Source: Chthonomonas calidirosea
GTDB lineage: Bacteria; Armatimonadota; Chthonomonadetes; Chthonomonadales; Chthonomonadaceae
Assembly: GCA_945878775.1 (NCBI GenBank)
Contig: CAMCUQ010000014.1
Span: 1 to 38,967, forward strand
Direction of reading: 5' to 3'
Length of the DNA stretch: 38,967 nt
Numbering within the stretch: position 1 is the first letter of the stretch; every line of letters starts with the position of its first letter. Of this stretch, positions 32,820 through 38,967 are shown piece by piece. The notes under the pieces are model-generated. The model was not told the origin of the DNA. It saw nothing but the letters and a program-made list of their open reading frames with translations, and did no database searches. Position numbers and translations under genes: made by a program.

Positions 32820-33653
32820 CTAGGGGTTGTCGGCATACCAGGTTCCATCTGAGCGTTGGTGGGCGATACCCCAAAGCTCTTGCGATTCTTGGTAGGGTCC
32901 CTTATCTGTCACCTGATATATCTTTAGCACTTGACCATCCAGACCCGCACAAGTGTACTGGGTTCCATTCGCATTTACCTCTGGCTTAGCATGAACCGCC
33001 TTGGCGTGACCATCCACGAAATTCGCATTCACGACTCCATTGTGTCGGGCATCAACGGGAGAGTAGAAGACCCCACAGGCGAAGTCGGGAGGTCCATTGA
33101 TAGGCATCAAGGAAGGAACACCGTCCGAGATGAGAACCGTCTCAACTGCGAACGGAATAGAGGCAAGCGTCTTCACTGTACGCCCCGGATCGACACCAAA
33201 GATATTGCTTGGAGAGCCATTCTCAATGACCGCATAGTTGAAATTGTAACTGAGATATTTGAGGTTGGGGTTTCCAGCACAAAGATCGGGCAGACCAACC
33301 GCTCCCGCTACAATCGACCAACCGAGTGCAAAGTCTACTGCTGTCGGTTTAGAGGCGCATCGCATGATTTCGGCGTTCTTCTGGTAGGGAGAGAGTTCCT
33401 GATAGAAGGACATGGTGCAGGGGACAGCACCCCCAAAATTGATGTAAAGGTTGATCGGGAATGTCTCATCATAGTCTTGAGTGTAGAGCAGTGTTGCCGT
33501 TGCAGACTGCTTCAAGTTGCTTAGGCAGGTGATAGAGCGGGCTTTCTCCCTTGCCTGTGCAAAGACAGGGAAGAGAATGGCGGCTAGAATGGCGATGATT
33601 GCGATAACGACGAGCAGTTCGATCAAGGTAAACCCATGGCGTTGAGGCTTCAT
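32820..33653 (-). CDS. Pseudopilin-like secreted protein (prepilin cleavage site, H-X9-DG)
   Basis: Exported protein of 277 aa. The N-terminus has a prepilin peptidase site (RHG then [18 protein letters not shown]) and a long hydrophobic helix. It continues into [13 protein letters not shown], the segment typical of Armatimonadota. The globular part includes [12 protein letters not shown] and near the end [18 protein letters not shown], the H-X9-DG motif of DUF1559-like proteins. Such proteins occur in large families whose function is not settled; surface display through a type II secretion-like route is plausible. The ATG at 33653 is chosen because the prepilin signal starts there; a reading from 33704 would add 17 residues. 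Confidence 0.88.
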   Translation of the reverse strand: MKPQRHGFTLIELLVVIAIIAILAAILFPVFAQAREKARSITCLSNLKQSATATLLYTQDYDETFPINLYINFGGAVPCTMSFYQELSPYQKNAEIMRCASKPTAVDFALGWSIVAGAVGLPDLCAGNPNLKYLSYNFNYAVIENGSPSNIFGVDPGRTVKTLASIPFAVETVLISDGVPSLMPINGPPDFACGVFYSPVDARHNGVVNANFVDGHAKAVHAKPEVNANGTQYTCAGLDGQVLKIYQVTDKGPYQESQELWGIAHQRSDGTWYADNP

Positions 33654-33717
33654 GGCAATACGATCCTTTCTTGGACTCTCCTTCAAAAGAGGGTGAAGTT
33701 GCAACCAAACCCCTCAA

Positions 33718-33969
33718 TTAGCGGGAGATGGGGAGAGAATAGTTCTCTCCGGTGTAATCGGGGAGACGCCAAATCTCCACGATAAGAGGAATGGGATCAC
33801 TTTCAGGGCTGTCTGGTTGGGGCAAAATCCGAACCCAACCGCTCATTGGAGCCTTTACCGCCTGTTTGCCGTCCACCGATAGCCCTACAATGTCCCCTCG
33901 TTGTACAAAGTCTCCCGTTTGAAAGACCGCTCCATAAGAGAAGTTTCTTTCTGAGGAGGCACTACTCAT
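33718..33969 (-). CDS. Free-standing biotinyl/lipoyl-like domain protein
   Basis: Small protein of 83 aa. VFQTGDFVQRGDIVGLSVDG and VKAPMSGWVRILP resemble the hammerhead fold of biotinyl/lipoyl attachment domains (GDxVxxGD, then xAPxSGxV). The turn that carries the modified lysine (EAMKM or DK) is shortened, so covalent cofactor attachment is doubtful. An upstream ATG (34179) would give 153 aa but lies inside the preceding gene and adds no recognisable sequence; the ATG at 33969 has GGGAG ten bases before it. Function unknown. Confidence 0.6.
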   Translation of the reverse strand: MSSASSERNFSYGAVFQTGDFVQRGDIVGLSVDGKQAVKAPMSGWVRILPQPDSPESDPIPLIVEIWRLPDYTGENYSLPISR

Positions 33970-34123
33970 GATGTTCTTACTCCCAAAAGAATGAAGATAC
34001 AATCCTAACCCAATGGTGAAAATGCCCCGATTGCTAAGGCATTTTGCTACAAAGTTGAGAGGTCGAAAAGCGCAATAGCTCTGTTTTACCAAAAGGCAGT
34101 ATTGCTGGAAGAGTTCCCACTCC

Positions 34124-34129
34124 ATTATA
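34124..34129 (-). promoter_or_regulatory. Possible -10 box for the lipoyl-like gene
   Basis: A perfect TATAAT on the minus strand lies about 155 bp before the 33969 start, in the 182 bp gap after the HEAT-like gene. The best -35 candidate (TTGAGT) is 20 bp away, so support is weak. Confidence 0.3.
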
Positions 34130-34151
34130 TCGTATATTTCACCTATTCCAC

Positions 34152-35972
34152 TCAAAATCCCTTTGCGATCTCTAACCATCCAACCGCTTCTTTCAGAGAC
34201 TCTAAGAGAGAGGAAGAGGTCTCTTTTGAGAGGAGATGAACCTGTCCTCCAAGCCGGCTCAATGCCGCCTTCGCTACAAGGGGGGTAAGAGCAGGAATAG
34301 CGGTTCGCTTTGGCGCAAACTCAACTAAAAACCGCGCTCCTAGGAGAGGTGATGCTCCTGTGAGCCAAGCCTGTCGAAAATGGGAATTTACCACCCAAAA
34401 GCCTCGGAAAAGCCTCTCCTTGCTATCCGCACAGGCGTAAAGCGTTGCCGTCTGCTCTCCCGCCGCCATCAACCAAATGCGTTGAGGATCAATGGGGAGG
34501 GCGGTAGAGGCATCCTTCACTGCCCAATGTACCTGCTCTCTACTTTTGCTCCTGTTTTGTTGCTTTGAAACCGGAATTAGGGCGACTACATAATCTCCTT
34601 GAAATGCAAGCCCTAGAGCCTCCTGCCACTGTCTACTTTTTGGAAGAGCCTCGGGGGTATCGGGATCAAAGAGTACTGCCAAAAGCCCAAGGCGTCGGTT
34701 TTCACGCTTCACATCCCAAACGCGCCCCGAAGCAATGTGCCAGTAGATGGGTTTTAAGGAGTTTTCTGAGTAGATCGGGCAGATCAATCGGCGCAAAACC
34801 CTCTGCGTTGCGCGGAGGCGTAATGCCAAACGTGGAAACGTAGCCACAGAAAAATCGGGACTCTGTTTTCTGCCTGAGCGGTTCCACCAAACACGCCAGC
34901 CTCCAGCCTCTACCGTCTGTGAAGTTTGCCCCGTGAGTTGCGTCAGCCCTTTTGTCAGATGTGATCGCTCCTCTTCGTCCTGTTCTGCCTCAGCGATCTC
35001 AAGCATCACAATGAGCAGAGGAACCACGCGCAGACTCTCTGTTTTCACTAAGGCACGAACCAGAGTAGAGGTATTTGTTTCTCCATACTCCTCTTGTGCT
35101 AACTGAAGGAGTGGCTTTACTGCCCAATCGGTGTGGAGATTGGCAAGGAGTTCTAGTTTCTCTTGTAGTGTAGCGTCTTTTCCCTCCAAGAGGGCAGGAA
35201 TTACCCACCGAACACGCGCTTCATGAGTGCGAAGGAGTGCTCTCTCTGGCTGGAAATGTGCGATGCAAACAAGAGCCTTTCGGCGCAAAAGGGGTGGGTG
35301 TCGCTCCTCAAGATAGCCACAGAGGAGCGACATTAGCCCTGAAGCTAAGACTGCCTCCCGACGCATCTGCATTAGCCCTACCAACTTCAACTCTGGCTGG
35401 GAAGCCTCGCTACTCTCTTGAGGGGCGAAAGGAATCTCCAGAAAACGGTCTAGTAGTTGTAATTTTTCTTTTGTTGTTGCCGATTCAAGCTGTCCCACAT
35501 AACTCCTGCATCCGCCGCCAACCACCTCTCTTAACGGTTTTGCTTGCTCTTCACGATACCATCTCAAATAGATTGCTTCGTCGGCAAAATCCTGAAAGGT
35601 GAGGAGGCGCAGGCATCGTATCGCCATCTGCTGAACGCGTGGGGCGTGGTCTGTCCGTCCCATGTGAAGAATAGCGAGGAGGTAGGGATTGTGGGGTTCA
35701 AATGCTGTGTACTGAACGATATGAGTTCGTCCATGCTCGCTCGAAATCTCTGCCCAGTTCTCCCGTACTATCTGATACACCGTTTTGGCATCCAGAGCCT
35801 GAAACTGGTTCAAGAACAGATAGTCATCTCTTCCCAAAGGGTTGGGCAGACTGCGTAATCGAGACACCCACTCTGTCCGTGAATGGGGAGGGGCAGGCTC
35901 TTGCCCCCCACTCGGAAGAGGAGGAAGTAGAACCAACAGGAGTATACACAGCCAAAGATGAAGGCGAGGCAT
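34152..35972 (-). CDS. Secreted HEAT-like repeat protein, unknown function
   Basis: Exported protein of 606 aa. The N-terminus is a signal peptide (MPRLHLWL, Leu-rich core, PSGGQEP; cleavage near 24). Residues ~75-350 are all-helical with repeated patterns such as RVQQMAIRCLRLLTF, LRRKALVCIAHFQPE and TLVRALVKTESLRVVPLLIVMLE, consistent with HEAT/armadillo repeats. The C-terminal ~200 residues form a different domain with no family I recognise (WHIASGRVWDVKRENRR, YVVALIPVSKQ). AAGAGG sits five bases before the ATG. A 12-base T run (A on the coding strand) lies ~40 bp upstream, in the promoter region. Confidence 0.7.
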   Translation of the reverse strand: MPRLHLWLCILLLVLLPPLPSGGQEPAPPHSRTEWVSRLRSLPNPLGRDDYLFLNQFQALDAKTVYQIVRENWAEISSEHGRTHIVQYTAFEPHNPYLLAILHMGRTDHAPRVQQMAIRCLRLLTFQDFADEAIYLRWYREEQAKPLREVVGGGCRSYVGQLESATTKEKLQLLDRFLEIPFAPQESSEASQPELKLVGLMQMRREAVLASGLMSLLCGYLEERHPPLLRRKALVCIAHFQPERALLRTHEARVRWVIPALLEGKDATLQEKLELLANLHTDWAVKPLLQLAQEEYGETNTSTLVRALVKTESLRVVPLLIVMLEIAEAEQDEEERSHLTKGLTQLTGQTSQTVEAGGWRVWWNRSGRKQSPDFSVATFPRLALRLRATQRVLRRLICPIYSENSLKPIYWHIASGRVWDVKRENRRLGLLAVLFDPDTPEALPKSRQWQEALGLAFQGDYVVALIPVSKQQNRSKSREQVHWAVKDASTALPIDPQRIWLMAAGEQTATLYACADSKERLFRGFWVVNSHFRQAWLTGASPLLGARFLVEFAPKRTAIPALTPLVAKAALSRLGGQVHLLSKETSSSLLESLKEAVGWLEIAKGF

Positions 35973-36170
35973 GAGGACCTCTTATTAGGTGTATCTATAT
36001 GTTTGTTCTCTTTTTTTTTTTTCTCCTTCTTGAGGGCGTATGCAAGCCAACTTTCTAGGGATTCGCGCTAAGGGAGGCAGAGTAATTACGAATTCCCTTA
36101 TTTTGAAAAGAATGGAGGAGGGATGCGCTCTGTTCCTATAGAATAGGAGCTTTGAGAGGAGAATGATAGC

Positions 36171-37013
36171 ATGACAGAGCGAGAGAAGTATTTATTTGAC
36201 GTTCAAGGATACTTGGTAGTCCGCAATTTTCTGACGCCAGAAGAGGTTGCTAGGCTGAATGAAGCCATAGACGCCAATATGGAGAGGATGACGGAGACCG
36301 AAGGAACCTACCTCGGCGATTCCACAACTCTGAAGGGGAGGCAACAGCGTGGTGTCCTCTATGGTATGATGGAGTGGGAACGCCCTTTGTGTGAGCCGTT
36401 TCGGGAGATGTTGGCGCATCCAAAGGCTATTCCCTATCTGGACACTATGCTAGGGCGTGGCTGGCGCTTGGATCACTCTCCCGTCGTTTTTTATGCTTCG
36501 GAAGGAACCGAAGGGCTGAAACTACATGGACCCGGCAATAACTTTGATGGAGCCGAGTACTACACCTATAAAAATGGAATTATGCGTTGTGGTATGGTCT
36601 CGTATCAGTTTCAGCTTGCCGATATTGGTCCTGGCGACGGGGGCTTTTGCTGTATTCCCGGTAGCCATAAGGCAAACTATGTTTGCCCCCCTTCGATTTT
36701 GGAGTGTGCCCCAGAGGAAGAGGCAATTTTTCATGTGCCTTGTAAAGCGGGTGATCTCCTTATTTTTAACGAAGCCACCACCCATGGAACGCTTCCCTGG
36801 AAGGCAAAGCACCAACGTCGCACGTTGATGTACCGTTTCTCTCCCAAATACCTACACTTTGCGGGGGGAGCCTATACGTCAGCGTTTCCTGCATGGGTAG
36901 AGGAGCTAACCGAGGCTCAGCGCGGAGTGATGGAGCCGCCCTACATCTATAACCGACCACTGATTGAACCAGACGGAACTACTGTCGTTCGCCCCCACCG
37001 TGAATTCCCCTAA
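36171..37013 (+). CDS. PhyH-family protein with atypical metal motif
   Basis: Protein of 280 aa with the double-stranded β-helix core of the PhyH family: FLTPEEVARLNEAI near the N-terminus, GDGGFCCIPGSHKANY in the middle, and EATTHGTLPW (H195) with R206 near the end. Where the canonical HxD/E iron motif should be, the sequence reads KLHGPGNN, giving H119 but no acidic partner. It may belong to a subfamily with an altered metal site or a two-His centre. GAGGAG precedes the ATG. It starts ~200 bp from the divergent HEAT-like gene and is followed by a hairpin. Confidence 0.8.
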   Translation: MTEREKYLFDVQGYLVVRNFLTPEEVARLNEAIDANMERMTETEGTYLGDSTTLKGRQQRGVLYGMMEWERPLCEPFREMLAHPKAIPYLDTMLGRGWRLDHSPVVFYASEGTEGLKLHGPGNNFDGAEYYTYKNGIMRCGMVSYQFQLADIGPGDGGFCCIPGSHKANYVCPPSILECAPEEEAIFHVPCKAGDLLIFNEATTHGTLPWKAKHQRRTLMYRFSPKYLHFAGGAYTSAFPAWVEELTEAQRGVMEPPYIYNRPLIEPDGTTVVRPHREFP

Positions 37014-37043
37014 AACCCCTCGTTCGAAGCGAGCTTTTTCGAG

Positions 37044-37079
37044 TATTACCTGCAAACCATGCACGGCTTGCAGGTAATA
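37044..37079 (+). terminator. 12 bp perfect hairpin after the second PhyH gene
   Basis: Arms tattacctgcaa and ttgcaggtaata (12 bp, perfect) with a 12 nt loop begin 30 nt after the stop. No T-tract follows. The rest of the 194 bp gap before the next gene shows no clear promoter. Confidence 0.5.
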
Positions 37080-37207
37080 GCTTTGATTCCAAGCCAAGTG
37101 GCTGTGTGATAAGAGACAGGCAATGCAGGATTTTGCGTGCCGAAGGCGAATCCTTTCCCCTGTAGAGAAAATGCTAGGCAAGAGCGTTTGGCGTGAAAGG
37201 GACAAGA

Positions 37208-38239
37208 ATGAGGGAACGGCTCAAGATCGGGATTATAGGTTGTGGAGCAATGGGGCAGGGGCATCTTCAAATCTGGGAACAGATACAGGAGGCGCAGATC
37301 GTTGCTGTCTGTGACGAATATTTGCTCAGTGCCAAGCAGACTGGAGAAAAGCTCGGGGTTCCCCACTTCACTCGTGTTCAGGAGATGCTTGGCGCGGGAA
37401 TCCTAGATGCTGTGGACATCTGCACTCCTTCCGGACTCCATGGCGATCAGGCTCTCCTTGCAGCCCATGCAAACTGCCATATCCTCTGTGAAAAGCCGCT
37501 CGATCTCAACATCGAAAAGGTGGATCGTCTCCTTAGTCTTTGCCAACAGCGTGCTTTGACCCTCGCTTGCGTCCTCCAACAGCGCACCACGCGTACCGTC
37601 CAGATCGTTCATGATGCTATTGTTAGCGGAAAGTTCGGTAGGCTTCTCTCTGGCAGTGCCTCCGTCAAGTGGTGGCGTTCCCAAGAGTATTATGATAGTA
37701 GCGCATGGCGTGGAACATGGGCATACGATGGGGGAGTTCTCGCGAACCAAGCCATTCATACGCTAGACCTCCTTTGTCACTTTATGGGAAGGGTGGAGGA
37801 GGTCGAATTTGCTCACATTGAGACCGCAAGCCATACTATGGAGGCAGAAGACAATGCTCTTGCCGTACTGCGTTTTGAAAACGGGGCAAGGGGTGTTGTG
37901 GAGGCAACAACCTGTTCCTATCCCGATCTCTGTGCTAGAGTTGAGATCGTTGGAACGGAGGGTTCTGTCGCCTTCGATAGCACGAAAGTAGTGCGATTCG
38001 GTTATGGGGGGCAGGAGAGGATGGACACCCTAGAGGGCAATACGGGAGAGGTGGGGGGAGGGCGCGTCAACCCCATGAGTATCAGTCTACAGGGGCATTT
38101 GCTCATTATGGAGGACTTCGTTGAAGCTATTCGAGACAAACGTCCTCCGCTTATTGGAGGGGAAGAGGCACGAATCTCTCTGGATGCCCTCACCAAAATC
38201 TACCGCAAAGCTCGCCCCGATCTCGTGCTAGGTCTTTAG
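37208..38239 (+). CDS. Gfo/Idh/MocA family oxidoreductase
   Basis: NAD(P)-dependent dehydrogenase of 343 aa acting on sugars, inositols or related polyols. The N-terminal Rossmann domain has IGIIGCGAMGQGH, VAVCDEYL, DICTPSGLHGDQALLAA and the conserved ILCEKPLDLN (catalytic Lys in EKP). The C-terminal α/β domain has AWRGTWAYDGGVLANQAIHTLDLLCHFMG, the substrate-site GG..NxxxHxxD pattern. The ATG at 37208 is preferred to the GTG at 37193 because AAAGGG lies six bases before it. Its stop overlaps the convergent membrane-protein stop by 4 bp. Confidence 0.9.
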   Translation: MRERLKIGIIGCGAMGQGHLQIWEQIQEAQIVAVCDEYLLSAKQTGEKLGVPHFTRVQEMLGAGILDAVDICTPSGLHGDQALLAAHANCHILCEKPLDLNIEKVDRLLSLCQQRALTLACVLQQRTTRTVQIVHDAIVSGKFGRLLSGSASVKWWRSQEYYDSSAWRGTWAYDGGVLANQAIHTLDLLCHFMGRVEEVEFAHIETASHTMEAEDNALAVLRFENGARGVVEATTCSYPDLCARVEIVGTEGSVAFDSTKVVRFGYGGQERMDTLEGNTGEVGGGRVNPMSISLQGHLLIMEDFVEAIRDKRPPLIGGEEARISLDALTKIYRKARPDLVLGL

Positions 38240-38757
38240 GGGTCTAGAGCGGAACGCGGTTGTATGGGACTAGGAGTGTAGGGCTTCTCATACCATTCCG
38301 CAAGCAGAGGTCCCAGCCAATCGCCCTGTTCGATAGACTGGCGGCTGAGTACAACAAAGTCTTTGTCCCCCTCTACCTCAAAGAATAAGCCCCAAGTCGG
38401 AAAACTATCGTCGTGGTTGGTGCTGACATTGCCGTACCCATCGTCTTGAGTATCTCCCCCATCTTTTTTTTGTCGTATAGCGCGCACCTTGCTTCTTTCA
38501 CAAGAGCGGCTCATTTTTGAGGAGAAGAGTTGCCTCTCGATGACGATCTGATGCTGAAGGAGAGTGATTCGAGTACTCCCCCAAAGGCGGCTTGCCAGAA
38601 AGCAAGCCGCTCCGATATCTGCGAGGATGAATAATGGAGCCATCAGCCTGAGAGTATTGTCTTCTGATGGGGCATTGAGTGCTTGGAGAACAAGTCCAAT
38701 GCAGCCAAATGTCCAAATTAAGACAAAAATACACATAAACCAGGCAATGGCATCCAT
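38236..38757 (-). CDS. Membrane protein of unknown function
   Basis: Protein of 173 aa with two transmembrane helices close to the N-terminus (about 5-27 and 39-57), then a soluble cytoplasmic or external domain with STRITLLQHQIVIERQLF and SFPTWGLFFEVEGDKDFVVLSRQ. The layout resembles small membrane proteins with a PH-like domain, but I cannot assign a family. No good ribosome site precedes this ATG. The open frame continues upstream for about 37 codons of protein-like sequence (GEEQVFTYEGKPRRIEVRG) to a TAA without an ATG, GTG or TTG, so the true start is uncertain. Confidence 0.6.
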   Translation of the reverse strand: MDAIAWFMCIFVLIWTFGCIGLVLQALNAPSEDNTLRLMAPLFILADIGAACFLASRLWGSTRITLLQHQIVIERQLFSSKMSRSCERSKVRAIRQKKDGGDTQDDGYGNVSTNHDDSFPTWGLFFEVEGDKDFVVLSRQSIEQGDWLGPLLAEWYEKPYTPSPIQPRSALDP

Positions 38758-38883
38758 ATCTTTGAAGCCAGTTCCGCGAACCTCTATCCTTCGAGGCTTA
38801 CCCTCATATGTAAAAACTTGTTCCTCTCCAAAAAGTCGGGATTGTGGTAGATTCTCTGTATCGTCCCTTTAAGGAGAGTTCCC

Positions 38884-38967
38884 ATGCCCCGCGTCCGTGT
38901 AGTACTCGAAGATGACAATGGTAATCCTCTGCCCGACACCGAGCAGATATATGTTCTGGATAGCTCT
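38884..38967 (+). CDS. 5' end of an unidentified gene, cut by the window edge
   Basis: The first 28 codons of a reading frame (MPRVRVVLEDDNGNPLPD, then TEQIYVLDSS) preceded by AAGGAGA six bases before the ATG, one of the best ribosome sites in the window. It is divergent from the membrane-protein gene. The fragment suggests a β-strand start but is too short to identify. Confidence 0.6.
   Translation, partial: MPRVRVVLEDDNGNPLPDTEQIYVLDSS

Noticed and set aside
33718..34179. 153-aa version of the lipoyl-like protein
   Set aside because: The extra N-terminal part overlaps the preceding gene, lacks a ribosome site and looks like translated leader sequence.

Overview
The window is about 39 kb of bacterial chromosome, roughly half G+C, tightly packed with genes in both orientations. 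The best lineage clue is the secreted protein at 32820-33653. It has a type IV pilin-like N-terminus ([19 protein letters not shown]) followed at once by [13 protein letters not shown], and a C-terminal H-X9-DG motif; this combination is typical of Armatimonadota and also found in Planctomycetes. Two PhyH-family oxygenases, a Gfo/Idh/MocA oxidoreductase and a sugar isomerase/epimerase fit that assignment. It is an inference; no rRNA gene is present to settle it.

Left part (1-24.1 kb), core and metabolic genes: a PAS/GAF sensor without output domain; a sugar isomerase/epimerase; a sugar-binding lipoprotein with a DUF2203 gene; a Ppx/GppA phosphatase; an FGGY sugar kinase; an HtrA-type protease; a secreted CAP-domain protein; an aldo/keto reductase leading into the ATPase and first permease of a nucleoside-type ABC importer; a VOC protein; a TerC membrane protein; an E1-like (ThiF/MoeB) enzyme with an Eis-like acetyltransferase; two small genes of unknown function; a SulP anion transporter; and a ROK kinase, SRPBCC protein and GlmM group. 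Many genes are followed by long, nearly perfect hairpins that mostly lack a T-tract.

Middle part (24.2-30.5 kb), a tRNA cluster and a restriction-modification cassette: tRNA-Thr(CGT) on the minus strand, then tRNA-Gly(TCC), tRNA-Arg(TCT) and tRNA-His(GTG) on the plus strand from one promoter. The tRNA-His 3' end overlaps, antisense, the stop codon of a type III-like restriction subunit (res). The cassette, transcribed on the minus strand, is mod (methyltransferase), a DUF559 nuclease-like gene, then res, with the last two overlapping. Two diverged direct copies of a ~300 bp non-coding module lie on either side of mod. Each contains a conserved block and three G-rich hairpin repeats. A 125 bp MITE-like element with 13 bp terminal inverted repeats and an 11 bp target duplication has inserted into one copy; a nested palindrome occupies the other. 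These are the most unusual structures in the window.

Right part (30.5-39 kb): a PhyH-family oxygenase; ruvB; a pseudopilin-like protein with a tiny membrane protein; a free-standing lipoyl-like domain protein; a secreted HEAT-like protein; a second PhyH-family protein with an atypical metal motif; a Gfo/Idh/MocA oxidoreductase; a membrane protein; and the first 28 codons of an unidentified gene cut by the window edge.
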